Origin: Frigoribacterium sp. Leaf186
Lineage (GTDB): Bacteria > Actinomycetota > Actinomycetes > Actinomycetales > Microbacteriaceae
Direction of reading: 5' to 3'
DNA length: 64,000 bases
Assembly (NCBI RefSeq): GCF_001423905.1
Contig: NZ_LMPQ01000012.1
Coordinates: 243,398 to 307,397 of the forward strand
Shown here: piece by piece, positions 1-8,888 of the stretch
How the letters are laid out: each line of letters starts with the position of its first letter
How positions within the stretch are numbered: the stretch's first letter is position 1
Made by a program: the position numbers and the translations under genes
The notes under the pieces: model-generated
The model's database searches: none
Told to the model about the DNA's origin: nothing
What the model saw: the letters and a program-made list of their open reading frames with translations, nothing else

Positions 1-1
1 C

Positions 2-496
2 GGGCGCCGTCTGGTCACCGACAAGGCGGGTTGGGTCCGACGCGATCCCGACGACGGTCACGAGATCTTCCCCCGGACCGACCCGGCGATCATCGTCGGC
101 GTCACGGATGCCGACGACCGCCTCCTGCTCGGTTCGAACGCCCTGTGGGAGAAGAACCGCTACTCGTTGCTGGCGGGCTTCGTCGAGCCCGGCGAGTCGC
201 TCGAGCATGCCGTCCAGCGCGAGATCTTCGAGGAGTCCGGCATCAACGTGGTCTCGCCCCGCTACGTGGGGTCGCAGCCCTGGCCGTTCCCGGCGAGCCT
301 GATGGTCGGGTTCCGGGCAGAGGTCGACGCCGACGACCCCGGCACGCTGACTCCCGACGGTGCCGAGATCCTCGAGTTGCGGTGGTTCAGCCGGGACGAA
401 CTGGTCGCCGGCCTCGGCGAGATCGTCCTGCCGGGGCGCACGTCCATCGCCCGAGCCATCATCGAGGACTGGTTCGGCGGCGAGATCGACCAGTGA
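2..496 (+). CDS. nudC: NAD(+)/NADH diphosphatase NudC, 3' part (partial)
   Basis: The reading frame is open from base 2, so the N-terminus lies outside the window; about 164 residues remain. The Nudix box is complete: GFVEPGESLEHAVQREIF continues into EESGI, giving the GX5EX7REUXEEXGU pattern whose glutamates bind the metal. It is followed by SQPWPFPASLM, the SQPWPFP signature that separates NAD(H) pyrophosphatases from other Nudix enzymes. The protein hydrolyses NAD(H), or removes NAD caps from RNA, in the cytoplasm. The zinc-ribbon domain expected in this family would be upstream. Its TGA stop overlaps the GTG start of uvrD2 (GTGA), so the two are probably translationally coupled. Confidence 0.93.
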   Translation, partial: GRRLVTDKAGWVRRDPDDGHEIFPRTDPAIIVGVTDADDRLLLGSNALWEKNRYSLLAGFVEPGESLEHAVQREIFEESGINVVSPRYVGSQPWPFPASLMVGFRAEVDADDPGTLTPDGAEILELRWFSRDELVAGLGEIVLPGRTSIARAIIEDWFGGEIDQ

Positions 497-2205
497 CCGA
501 GGCCGCCGACCTGATCGCCGGGCTCGACGAGCAGCAGCGCCGGGCGGCGTCGAAGCTGCTCGGGCCCGTGTGCCTGCTGGCCGGGGCCGGCACCGGCAAG
601 ACGCGGGCCATCACCCACCGCATCGCCTACGGGGTGGCGACCGGCGTCTACGCGCCGAACCGCGTCATGGCGCTCACCTTCACCTCGCGGGCGGCAGCCG
701 AGCTGCGGGGGCGCCTGCGCCACCTGGGTGCCGGGGGAGTCTCCGCCCGGACCTTCCACGCCTCGGCCCTCTCGCAGCTGTCGTACTTCTGGCCGCAGAC
801 GATGGGCGGTCAGATGCCGCGCCTCCTCGACAGCAAGGCGAAGGCCCTCGCCCACGCCGCCGAGTCGTTGAGGCTCAAGATCGACACGGCGGCCCTGCGC
901 GACCTCGCCGCCGAGATCGAGTGGCGCAAGGTCTCGCGACTGACCCTCGAGGAGTACGCGAAGGCCTTGCCGAGCCGGTCGCTGCCGCCGGCGATCACCG
1001 TCGAGAAGGCCCTCGACCTGCACCGCGCCTACGAGTCCGTCAAGGACGAACGCCGCCAGCTCGACTTCGAGGACGTCCTGCTCGCGACGGTCGGCATGCT
1101 CGAGCTCGAGCCCCGCGTGGCCCAGCAGGTGCACGAGCAGTACCGCTTCTTCGTCGTGGACGAGTACCAGGACGTCTCGCCCCTGCAGCAGGACCTCCTC
1201 GACCTCTGGCTCGGCGGCCGCAACGACCTGTGCGTCGTGGGCGACGCCAGCCAGACGATCTACTCGTTCGCGGGCGCGTCGTCGGACTACCTGCTCGGCT
1301 TCGGCTCGCGCTACGACGACGCCACGGTCGTCCGCCTCGAGCAGAACTACCGCTCGTCGAGGCAGATCGTCGACACGGCCAACCAGCTGATGCGGGGCCG
1401 ACCCGGGGCCCTGCACCTGCACCCCGCCGTCGAGACGACGGGCCCCGTGCCGCCGGTCACCGAGTACCCGAGCGACTCGTCCGAGGCTCGGGGCATCGCC
1501 GAGACGATCGCCGACGAGATCCGTTCGGGTGTCGCGCCCGAAGAGATCGCGGTGCTCTACCGGGTCAACGTCCAGGCCGCGGCGATCGAACGCGCGCTCG
1601 CCGACGTCGGCGTGTCGACCCGCATCCACGGCGCCACGCGCTTCTTCGAGCTGCGCGAGGTGAAGGAGGCGCTGATGATGATGAAGGGCGCCGCGGTCAG
1701 CATCGTGGGTGAACCGCTCTTCAAGACCGTCAGCGACGTGCTTCGCTCGCTCGGCTGGACGCAGGAGGCCCCCGAGCAGCGTGGAGCCGTCCGTGACCGG
1801 TGGGAGTCCCTGAACACGATCATGGGCCTGGCCGAGTCCTCGGTGCCCGGCACGACGCTCCGCCAGTTCGTCGACGAACTCTTCGCGCGGCAGGCCGGGC
1901 AGCACGAGCCGACCATGGCCGCGGTCACGCTGGCCACGCTGCACTCGGCGAAGGGGCTCGAGTGGCGCAGCGTCTACCTCGTCGGCCTCAGCGAGGGGCT
2001 GGTGCCGATCAGCTACGCCAAGGACGACGCGGCGATCGACGAAGAGCGCCGGCTGCTGTACGTCGGCGTCACGAGGGCCCGTGAACGGCTGCGCCTGTCG
2101 TGGAGCCGGTCCGGCCAGGGACGGGGCGGCGATCGACGGGTGAGTCGCTTCGTGGAAGAGCTGCGCACCCGCACTCCGGGTGCGGCCGGACGCTCGCGCG
2201 GGTGA
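493..2205 (+). CDS. uvrD2: UvrD/Rep-family ATP-dependent DNA helicase (UvrD2-like, no HRDC)
   Basis: This is a 570-residue superfamily 1A helicase. Motif I (AGAGTGKTRAI, near residue 30), motif II (VDEYQDVSPLQQ), motif III (GDASQTIYSFAGA), motif IV (LEQNYRSS), motif V (TLHSAKGLEW) and motif VI (LYVGVTRARERL) are all present, so it should unwind DNA 3'-5' in repair. The GTG start at 493 overlaps the nudC stop; reading further upstream would only run into the nudC region. Mycobacterial UvrD2 is about 700 residues with a C-terminal HRDC domain, whereas this protein ends soon after motif VI at SRFVEELRTR. Its last 137 bases overlap the convergent gene on the other strand. Confidence 0.93.
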   Translation: MTEAADLIAGLDEQQRRAASKLLGPVCLLAGAGTGKTRAITHRIAYGVATGVYAPNRVMALTFTSRAAAELRGRLRHLGAGGVSARTFHASALSQLSYFWPQTMGGQMPRLLDSKAKALAHAAESLRLKIDTAALRDLAAEIEWRKVSRLTLEEYAKALPSRSLPPAITVEKALDLHRAYESVKDERRQLDFEDVLLATVGMLELEPRVAQQVHEQYRFFVVDEYQDVSPLQQDLLDLWLGGRNDLCVVGDASQTIYSFAGASSDYLLGFGSRYDDATVVRLEQNYRSSRQIVDTANQLMRGRPGALHLHPAVETTGPVPPVTEYPSDSSEARGIAETIADEIRSGVAPEEIAVLYRVNVQAAAIERALADVGVSTRIHGATRFFELREVKEALMMMKGAAVSIVGEPLFKTVSDVLRSLGWTQEAPEQRGAVRDRWESLNTIMGLAESSVPGTTLRQFVDELFARQAGQHEPTMAAVTLATLHSAKGLEWRSVYLVGLSEGLVPISYAKDDAAIDEERRLLYVGVTRARERLRLSWSRSGQGRGGDRRVSRFVEELRTRTPGAAGRSRG

Positions 2206-2944
2206 CGAGCCCGTCCTCGATCGAGATCGACTCGACCACGTCGTCCGTGGCCGTGCCGGCCACTCCGGTGAGGCGCGACGACAGGCGACGAGCCGCCCGT
2301 GACGCGATCTCGTGGACCGAGAGCGACGGAGGCGCGGTGAGGGTCCGTTGGCTCAGCTGACCCGCGATGGCGGGCCAGGCGGGGTCGGCCTCGCCCGCGT
2401 GGAGGTCGAGGCAGCGCGCGCAGGCGGTCGACCCCGGCACCGTCACGGGACCGACCCTCGCGTGTCGGTCGCCGACGCGGACGAGCAGGTGCGTGAGGTC
2501 GTACCGGAGCCACTCGCGCCGCCGCCCGGGGTCGACGACGTGCCCTCCGACGAGCACGCCCATGGCACCTCGTGGTGGTGGTGCGTCGACTCCCGGTCGC
2601 CGCACGTCGACACCGCACGACCCGAGGAGGTGCGCGACGGCGTCGGCCACCGGGCCCGGCCCCGCCACGAGGACGACGGGCGACGGGGCGACCGAGGACG
2701 CACCGGCCGCCAGCGCGGGACGCAGCCGGTCGATCGAGGCCGACACGGCGGCCGGGTCGGCACCGAGGTGGGCGACGAGCGTGGGCAGGCCACCCGTCCC
2801 GTGGCCCGCGGCGACCGCGGCGACGACCTGCTCGTCGAGCCTGCTGACGGGACTCAGGACGAGCGACGGACGGTCGACTCCGAACTGCAGGGTGCCGGGG
2901 TCGCGCCACACCACGGGTGCGCGCGGGTCGAGGGTGAGGCTCAT
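2069..2944 (-). CDS. Orphan RiPP cyclodehydratase-like (ocin-ThiF/TOMM leader-binding type) protein
   Basis: This 291-residue protein resembles the E1/ThiF-like partner of thiazole/oxazole-modified-microcin cyclodehydratases. It has a central Rossmann-like stretch (VVLVAGPGPVADAVAHLL) and then PGSTACARCLDLHAGEADP, with a Cys pair; a second Cys pair sits in HPECGC near the C-terminus. Together these look like the four-cysteine zinc site of the family. No YcaO gene or precursor peptide is visible nearby. As I recall, a similar orphan sits beside uvrD2 in mycobacteria (Rv3196), which suggests a conserved role outside RiPP synthesis. The start is the ATG at 2942-2944; an ATG 45 bases upstream is possible. 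The last 137 bases, including the second Cys pair, are antisense to the end of uvrD2. Confidence 0.75.
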   Translation of the reverse strand: MSLTLDPRAPVVWRDPGTLQFGVDRPSLVLSPVSRLDEQVVAAVAAGHGTGGLPTLVAHLGADPAAVSASIDRLRPALAAGASSVAPSPVVLVAGPGPVADAVAHLLGSCGVDVRRPGVDAPPPRGAMGVLVGGHVVDPGRRREWLRYDLTHLLVRVGDRHARVGPVTVPGSTACARCLDLHAGEADPAWPAIAGQLSQRTLTAPPSLSVHEIASRAARRLSSRLTGVAGTATDDVVESISIEDGLVTRASVRPHPECGCAALPRSDSPVDRRPVPGRTGSTTGAAVHGPS

Positions 2945-3057
2945 CGTCCGATCATGCCGGGGCGGACGAGCCGTTCCGGGGTTGTCCACAGGCGCGATCG
3001 TCGACGGTCCTGGCCGCGCTCACGCGCACCCGGGACGGACCGTCCGGCGACGAGGGC

Positions 3058-4452
3058 TCAGGCGCGGGGTGCGTCCGTGTCGGGCCCCGGATCGCCCGGC
3101 TCGGTCGCCGAACCGTCCTCGCCCTCGCGGGGCCGGTCGTCGGTCGTGTCGTCCAGCAGGTCGCGGATGGCCTGGTCGACGTCGTCGAAGGCGGGCTCGC
3201 TCGACGTCAGGCGGGTGACGAGCCCCTGGGGGTCGTCGACGTCGGCGCTCGTGGGCACGATGTCCGGGTGCGACCAGAGGGCGTCGCGGCGCTCGGCCCC
3301 GACGGCGTCGGACACCGTCTGCCAGAGGGCGGCGGCCTCGCGCAGCCGCCGGGGCCGGAGCTCGAGGCCCACGAGGGTCGAGAACGCGGACTCGGCGGGC
3401 CCCCCTGCGGCACGGCGTCGGCGCACGGTCTCGGCGATGGCGGCGGACTTCGGGAGGCGCGCGGTGGCCTGGGCGGTCACGACGTCGACCCAGCCCTCGA
3501 TGAGCGCCAGGGTCGTCTCGAGGCGGGCCAGCGCGGCCAGTTGCTCGTCGGTCTTGGGCGGGATGAGCGCGCCGCTCTTCATGGCCTCTTGCAGCTCGCC
3601 GGGGTTCGAGGGGTCGAAGTCGACCGCGAGCTCTTCGAGGCGGGACGTGTCGATCCGGATGCCCTGGGCGAACTCGCGGATGGACGAGATGAGGTGGAGT
3701 CGCAGCCACCGGGCGTGACGGAACAGGCGGGCGTGCGCCAGTTCGCGCACGGCGAGGTAGAGCTGCACCTGGTCGGCCTCGATGTCGAGGCCCTCGCCGA
3801 AGGCGGCGACGTTCTGGGGCACGAGGGCGGCCTGCTGGTCGTCGAGCAGCGGGATGCCCACGTCGCCGCCGGAGACCACCTCGGTCGAGAGCTGGCCCAC
3901 GACCTGCCCGAGCTGCATCGCGAAGAGGGTGCCGCCGACGCTGCGCATGACCTGGCTCGCGCCGGCCAGCATGGACCGCATCTCTTCGGGGGCCTGCTCG
4001 CCGAGCACACCCGTCAGGGAGTCGGCGATCGAGATCGCGACGGGCTCGGCGAGCTGGCTCCAGACCGGCATGGTGAGGCGAGCCCACTCGGCCCGGGTGA
4101 CGAGGCGGGGCGTGACGGTCAGCTCGGCCACGTAGGTGACGTCGTCGAGCCACAGGGCGGCGACGTGGAAGGCCTGCTCGAGGGCGGCGGTCTCGCCCGC
4201 CGTCGCGGCGACCGCGGTCTGCGAGCCGACGGCGACGGCCTGGTCGGTCGCGACCGACCAGTCGATGCCCTCGCCGCTGCGGTTGACCGCGTCCTGCAGC
4301 TGGCTCATCAGGCGGGCGACGAACGCGGGGTCGTCGGGGAGGCCTGCAGCCCCCGCGAGCTGCGACGGATCGATCTCGGACCCGCCGGACAGGAACTGCC
4401 GCAGCATGTCGCGGAACTCGTCCTCAGGCCCGCGCGGCGAATCATCGGTCAT
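3058..4452 (-). CDS. DUF2342 zincin-like protein (Rv3195 type)
   Basis: This 464-residue protein belongs to the actinobacterial DUF2342 family, annotated as zinc-dependent metalloproteases or putative hydrolases. An acidic N-terminus (DDSPRGPEDEFRDMLRQFLSG) precedes a helical domain. At the position where zincins have HExxH, the sequence reads AVRELAHARLFRHARWLR, so the first histidine is missing and catalysis is doubtful. This variant is, to my memory, usual in this subfamily. The C-terminus is acidic and disordered (REGEDGSATEPGDPGPDTDAPRA). The start ATG (4450-4452) is preceded by TAGCGT seven bases upstream and by no ribosome binding site. The gene is divergent from the PDZ protease gene and upstream of the cyclodehydratase-like gene on the same strand. 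Confidence 0.82.
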   Translation of the reverse strand: MTDDSPRGPEDEFRDMLRQFLSGGSEIDPSQLAGAAGLPDDPAFVARLMSQLQDAVNRSGEGIDWSVATDQAVAVGSQTAVAATAGETAALEQAFHVAALWLDDVTYVAELTVTPRLVTRAEWARLTMPVWSQLAEPVAISIADSLTGVLGEQAPEEMRSMLAGASQVMRSVGGTLFAMQLGQVVGQLSTEVVSGGDVGIPLLDDQQAALVPQNVAAFGEGLDIEADQVQLYLAVRELAHARLFRHARWLRLHLISSIREFAQGIRIDTSRLEELAVDFDPSNPGELQEAMKSGALIPPKTDEQLAALARLETTLALIEGWVDVVTAQATARLPKSAAIAETVRRRRAAGGPAESAFSTLVGLELRPRRLREAAALWQTVSDAVGAERRDALWSHPDIVPTSADVDDPQGLVTRLTSSEPAFDDVDQAIRDLLDDTTDDRPREGEDGSATEPGDPGPDTDAPRA

Positions 4453-4459
4453 GCTGACT

Positions 4460-4465
4460 ACGCTA
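4460..4465 (-). promoter_or_regulatory. -10 element of the DUF2342 gene (leaderless)
   Basis: TAGCGT on the minus strand ends seven bases before the ATG at 4452. Transcription would begin at or next to the start codon, and no Shine-Dalgarno sequence is present. Confidence 0.5.
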
Positions 4466-4573
4466 GCTGCTGGCCGCACGAAGATCCTGGGATTCGGCCA
4501 CCGCCCGGGGGCCGACGCTCCGCTCGTGGCGAACGCGACCCGCGCCTCCCCGGCCGATCCCGAAAGGACCGCA

Positions 4574-5686
4574 GTGGCCTTCTTCACGCCCCCGCGCACC
4601 GCCCCCTCGTCCGACCGTCGCGCCGGCCGCTGGGGCTGGCCGTTGCTCGGCGTGGCCGCCCTCTCGGCCGGCGCCCTGAGCCTGCTCCCGTCGCCGTACC
4701 TCATCGAGCAGCCGGGGCCCGTGTTCGACACCCTGGGCAGCGCCGAGTACGAGGGGTCGTCGCAGCCGCTGATCACGGTGTCGGGTCACGAGACGTATCC
4801 CACCTCGGGCACGCTCGACCTGCTGACCGTGAGCGTCCAGGGCAACCAGGACGTCCGACCCGGCTGGGTCGACGTCGTCGGGGCCTGGGCGGACCGCAGC
4901 CGTTCGGTGATCCCGGTCGAGGCGGTCTACCCGTCGGGTGTCTCGAACGACCAGGTCGACGAGCAGAACGCCGTCGACATGCAGAACTCGCAGAAGTCGG
5001 CGATCGCCGCCGCGCTGATCCACGAGGGGTACGCCATACCCAGCGCCGTGACCGTGAGCCAGGTGTCGCAGGGCAGCCCGGCCGAGGGCGTCCTGCGCGA
5101 GGGCGACGTGCTGGTCAGCGTGAACGGCACGAGCCTGGCGACGGACGCCGACGTGGACGTGCTGCGCGGCCTCGTCGCGGCGAACGGCGCGTCCGCGCCC
5201 GCCGAGGTCGTCGTCGACCGCGACGGGACGACCGTGACCGAGCAGGTCACCCCGGAAGAAGTGGCCGGCACGCCCCTGCTCGGGGTCGGGGTGAGCGTGG
5301 ACTACACCTACCCCTTCGACGTCACGCTGAAGCTCGACCAGGTCGGCGGGCCGAGCGCGGGCATGATGTTCGCCCTCGGCATCATCGACAAGACGACGCC
5401 CGGTGAACTCAACGGAGGCGAGAACGTCGCGGGCACCGGCACGATCACGGCCTCGGGCGAGGTGGGCGCCATCGGCGGCATCCGCCAGAAGCTCTACGGT
5501 GCCCGCGACGCCGGTGCCACGATCTTCCTCGCACCGGCCTCGAACTGCTCCGAGGTCGTGGGCAACGTGCCCGCCGGCCTCGACGTCTACTCGGTCGCCA
5601 CGCTGGACGACGCCGTCACCGCGCTCGAGACGGTCGCGGACGGCGGCAACACGTCGTCGCTGCCCACGTGCACGGCTGCTCGATAG
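4574..5686 (+). CDS. PDZ-domain Lon-like serine protease (YlbL/Rv3194c type), secreted or membrane-anchored
   Basis: This 370-residue protein starts with an Arg-rich stretch and one hydrophobic segment (WPLLGVAALSAGALSLL, about residues 20-38), consistent with a membrane anchor. A PDZ domain follows in the middle (VSQGSPAEGVLREGDVLVSVNG). The C-terminal S16 Lon-type domain has the catalytic serine in GGPSAGMM and the lysine in GGIRQKLYGA. The GTG at 4574 was chosen because AAAGGA lies seven bases upstream. It probably cleaves exported or membrane proteins at the cell surface. The following UPF0182 gene has the same neighbour in mycobacteria. Confidence 0.88.
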   Translation: MAFFTPPRTAPSSDRRAGRWGWPLLGVAALSAGALSLLPSPYLIEQPGPVFDTLGSAEYEGSSQPLITVSGHETYPTSGTLDLLTVSVQGNQDVRPGWVDVVGAWADRSRSVIPVEAVYPSGVSNDQVDEQNAVDMQNSQKSAIAAALIHEGYAIPSAVTVSQVSQGSPAEGVLREGDVLVSVNGTSLATDADVDVLRGLVAANGASAPAEVVVDRDGTTVTEQVTPEEVAGTPLLGVGVSVDYTYPFDVTLKLDQVGGPSAGMMFALGIIDKTTPGELNGGENVAGTGTITASGEVGAIGGIRQKLYGARDAGATIFLAPASNCSEVVGNVPAGLDVYSVATLDDAVTALETVADGGNTSSLPTCTAAR

Positions 5687-5745
5687 GGTTCGTGCAGCCC
5701 GCGCAAAGCTGAGAGGCGGACGCTGAGACGGCCAGGCTCGGCACG

Positions 5746-5751
5746 TAGGAT
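5746..5751 (+). promoter_or_regulatory. Candidate -10 element for the UPF0182 gene
   Basis: TAGGAT lies 35 bases before the UPF0182 start, with no clear -35 box. The gene has its own ribosome binding site (CCAGGAG), so this would be a normal leadered transcript. Confidence 0.35.
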
Positions 5752-5786
5752 GGCCGTCCACGTCCCCGTCAGCCAGGAGCACACCC

Positions 5787-8729
5787 TTGACGTCACCCGC
5801 ATCGTCGCGAACCGCACGACGCTCGCCCCGACTGCCCGTCCTCGTCACGGTGGCCGTCCTCGCCGCCCTGGTCATCGCCTTCTTCATCTTCTCGTCGCTG
5901 CTCACCGACTACCTCTGGTACCAGCAGCTCGGGTTCACGGGCGTGCTGACGACGCAATGGATCTCGCGCCTCGTCATGTTCGCGGTGGGCTTCGTCGCCA
6001 TGGCCGTGCCGGTCTACGTCAGCATCGAGGTGGCCTTCCGGTTCCGTCCCGTCTACGCCAAGCTCAACTCGCAGCTCGACCGCTACCAGCAGGTCATCGA
6101 GCCCCTGCGTCGTGCCGTGGTCATCGGCGTCCCCGTCGTGCTCGGCCTCTTCGCCGGCATCGCGACGTCGACGCAGTGGCAGACGGTGCTCGAGTGGATC
6201 AACCGCACTCCCTTCGGTCAGACCGACGCCCAGTTCGGGCTCGACATCGGCTTCTACGTCTTCGAGCTGCCGCTGTACCAGGCCGCGGTCGGCTTCGCCT
6301 CGGCCGTCGTCCTCATCGCCGGCATCGCCGCCGTCGCGACCAGCTACCTCTACGGCGCCCTGCGCTTCACCGGTCGCGAGGTGCGCATCTCGAAGGTGGC
6401 CCGCATCCAGCTGGCGACCACGGCGGCCGTCTACCTGCTGCTCCAGGGCGTCAGCCTCTGGCTCGACCAGTACGCGACCCTGTCCGACGGCACGAACAAG
6501 CTGCTGACGGGTGCCACGTACACCGACGTCAACGCCGGCATCCCCGGCAAGCAGATCCTCGCCGGGATCGCCGTCGTCGTGGCGATCCTCTTCATCGTGA
6601 CCGCGATCGTCGGTCGGTGGCGCCTGCCGGTGATCGGCACCGCCGCCCTCATCATCATCAGCATCATCGTCGGGGGCATCTACCCGTGGATCGTCCAGCG
6701 CTTCACGGTCGAGCCGAGCGAGCGGACGGTCGAGTCGCCGTACATCGAGCGCAACATCCAGGCCACGCGTGAGGCCTACGGCGTCGCCGACGTCGAGGAG
6801 CAGACCTACGACGCGAAGTCGGACGCCGAGGCGGGTGCCCTCGCCGGCGACGCCGTGACCACCGCCAACATCCGCATCATCGACCCGGCGCTCGTCACCG
6901 ACGCCTTCGCGCAGCTGCAGCAGTACCGCCAGTACTACAGCTTCCCCGAGCAGCTCGCGGTCGACCGCTACACGATCGACGGCAACGTGCAGGACACCGT
7001 CATCGCGGTCCGCGAGTTGAACACCTCGCAGCTCGGCAACTCGGCCACGCCCTACAACACGACGTTCGTCTACACGCACGGCTACGGGGTCGTCGCGGCC
7101 TACGGCAACCAGCGGTCGGCGGACGGTCAACCCGTCTTCCTCGAGTCGGGCATCCCCGTGACGGGTGCCCTCGGCGACTACGAGCCGCGCGTCTACTTCG
7201 GCCAGGAGTCGCCCACCTACTCGATCGTGGGTGGCACCGGCCAGAACGACATCGAGCTCGACTACCCGTCGGGCAGCAACGACAACGGCACCAACGAGAC
7301 GACGACCTTCGAGGGCGACGGCGGGCCCAAGCTCGACAACGTCTTCAAGAAGCTCATCTACGCGATCAAGTTCCAGTCCGAGCAGATCTTCCTGTCGGAC
7401 GCCGTGAACGACCAGTCGCAGATCCTCTACGACCGCGACCCCACCGAGCGCGTCCAGAAGGTCGCCCCGTACCTCACCATCGACAGCGCACCGTACCCCT
7501 CGGTCGTCGACGGGAAGGTCGTCTGGATCGTCGACGGGTACACCACGACGAACGAGTACCCGTACTCGAAGCCGCAGGCGTTGTCCGACGCGATCGCCGA
7601 CACGTACAACGACCGACCGGTGTACGCGTCGAACAACATCAACTACATCCGCAACTCGGTGAAGGCCACGGTCGACGCCTACGACGGTTCGGTGAAGCTC
7701 TACGCATGGGACACCAGCGACCCGATCCTGCAGACCTACGACAAGATCTTCCCCTCGACGCTGTCGCCGCTGAGCGACATGTCGGCCGAGCTGCTCCAGC
7801 ACGTCCGCTACCCGCAAGACATGTTCAAGGTCCAGCGAGCCATCCTCGGCACCTACCACGTCACCGACGCGGACTCGTTCTACTCGAGCGACGACGCCTG
7901 GGTCACGCCCAACGAGCCGACGAGCAACGCACAGAACCCGCCGCTGCAGCCGCCGTACTACCTGACGCTGCAGTTGCCCGACCAAGACCCGGCCTTCTCG
8001 ATCTACTCGACCTACATCCCGCAGCAGTCGGGTGAGAACGCTCGGAACGTCCTGACGGGCTACCTGGCGGCCAACGCGGACGCGGGGTCGACGCCGGGCG
8101 AGATCTCGTCGGACTACGGCAAGCTCACCCTGCTGGCCCTGCCGCGCACCGACACCCTGCCCGGCCCCGGACAGGTGCAGAACAACTTCAACACCGACAC
8201 GGCCGTGGCGAACCAGCTCGCGCTGCTCACCCGAGGCGACACGAGCGTCGTGCGGGGCAACCTGCTGACCCTGCCGGTGGGTGGCGGTCTGCTGTACGTC
8301 CAGCCGATCTACGTCAAGTCGAACTCCGAGACGTCGTACCCGGTCCTGCAGCGCATCCTGGTCTCGTTCGGCGACAAGATCGCCTTCGAGGACACCCTCG
8401 ACGGTGCACTCGACTCGCTGTTCGGTGGCAACTCGGGGGCGACGGCCGGTGACAACGGCGTGCCCACCACGGGTGAAGGCACCGACGGCACCGACACCGG
8501 TGGCGCCACCGACGGAGGCGCCACGGACGGCGGCACCGCGACTCCCGACACCGGGGGGACGGGGACGGGCACGGACAACGCCGCGCTGGACCAGGCCCTC
8601 GCGGACGCCCAGCAGGCGCTGAACGACCGGGCGGCGGCCTATGCCGACAACGACCTCGTCCAGGCGGCGGAGGCCGATGCGCGCCTCCAGACCGCTCTCG
8701 AGGACGCCGTGGCGGCGAGCGGACAGTAG
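5787..8729 (+). CDS. UPF0182 family integral membrane protein
   Basis: This 980-residue protein has about seven hydrophobic segments in its first 305 residues (near 17-39, 61-78, 110-126, 166-184, 212-230, 258-276 and 281-303), followed by a large soluble domain of about 550 residues. The tail is Gly/Thr/Asp-rich (DGTDTGGATDGGATDGG) and then forms an Ala-rich helix that may be coiled coil. This matches the UPF0182/COG1615 family (Rv3193c type), whose function is unknown. The TTG start at 5787 is supported by CCAGGAG about nine bases upstream. The low-complexity spacer before the last helix is not obviously part of the family core. Confidence 0.9.
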   Translation: MTSPASSRTARRSPRLPVLVTVAVLAALVIAFFIFSSLLTDYLWYQQLGFTGVLTTQWISRLVMFAVGFVAMAVPVYVSIEVAFRFRPVYAKLNSQLDRYQQVIEPLRRAVVIGVPVVLGLFAGIATSTQWQTVLEWINRTPFGQTDAQFGLDIGFYVFELPLYQAAVGFASAVVLIAGIAAVATSYLYGALRFTGREVRISKVARIQLATTAAVYLLLQGVSLWLDQYATLSDGTNKLLTGATYTDVNAGIPGKQILAGIAVVVAILFIVTAIVGRWRLPVIGTAALIIISIIVGGIYPWIVQRFTVEPSERTVESPYIERNIQATREAYGVADVEEQTYDAKSDAEAGALAGDAVTTANIRIIDPALVTDAFAQLQQYRQYYSFPEQLAVDRYTIDGNVQDTVIAVRELNTSQLGNSATPYNTTFVYTHGYGVVAAYGNQRSADGQPVFLESGIPVTGALGDYEPRVYFGQESPTYSIVGGTGQNDIELDYPSGSNDNGTNETTTFEGDGGPKLDNVFKKLIYAIKFQSEQIFLSDAVNDQSQILYDRDPTERVQKVAPYLTIDSAPYPSVVDGKVVWIVDGYTTTNEYPYSKPQALSDAIADTYNDRPVYASNNINYIRNSVKATVDAYDGSVKLYAWDTSDPILQTYDKIFPSTLSPLSDMSAELLQHVRYPQDMFKVQRAILGTYHVTDADSFYSSDDAWVTPNEPTSNAQNPPLQPPYYLTLQLPDQDPAFSIYSTYIPQQSGENARNVLTGYLAANADAGSTPGEISSDYGKLTLLALPRTDTLPGPGQVQNNFNTDTAVANQLALLTRGDTSVVRGNLLTLPVGGGLLYVQPIYVKSNSETSYPVLQRILVSFGDKIAFEDTLDGALDSLFGGNSGATAGDNGVPTTGEGTDGTDTGGATDGGATDGGTATPDTGGTGTGTDNAALDQALADAQQALNDRAAAYADNDLVQAAEADARLQTALEDAVAASGQ

Positions 8730-8747
8730 ACACTCGTCACACCGTCG

Positions 8748-8783
8748 CGAGACCCCCTTCCCGTCCTCGGGAAGGGGGTCTCG
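8748..8783 (+). terminator. Hairpin terminator after the UPF0182 gene
   Basis: A perfect 16-bp stem (CGAGACCCCCTTCCCG with its complement) closes a TCCT loop 19 bases after the UPF0182 stop. There is no long T-tract, as is usual in high-GC actinobacteria. Confidence 0.85.
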
Positions 8784-8846
8784 TCGTCTCCGGTGAGGGG
8801 CGGCCAGAGCGCGTGTGGCGAGACGCGACGGGGGTCACGGGCTCGA

Positions 8847-8876
8847 TTGGACGCCTCGCGCAGGGCGTGCTAGAAT
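8847..8876 (+). promoter_or_regulatory. Sigma-70-type promoter of the initiator tRNA
   Basis: TTGGAC (8847-8852) and TAGAAT (8871-8876) are separated by 18 bases. The predicted start lies a few bases upstream of the mature tRNA at 8889. Confidence 0.75.
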
Positions 8877-8888
8877 CATGTCTTGTGC

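Noticed and set aside
262-1944. Long open frame on the minus strand opposite uvrD2
   Set aside because: It is a high-GC mirror of the helicase with Arg/Gly/Asp/Val-rich, motif-free translation; the plus-strand helicase motifs are unambiguous.
2069-2944. A complete TOMM/RiPP biosynthetic cluster
   Set aside because: No YcaO, dehydrogenase, transporter or precursor peptide gene is in the neighbourhood.
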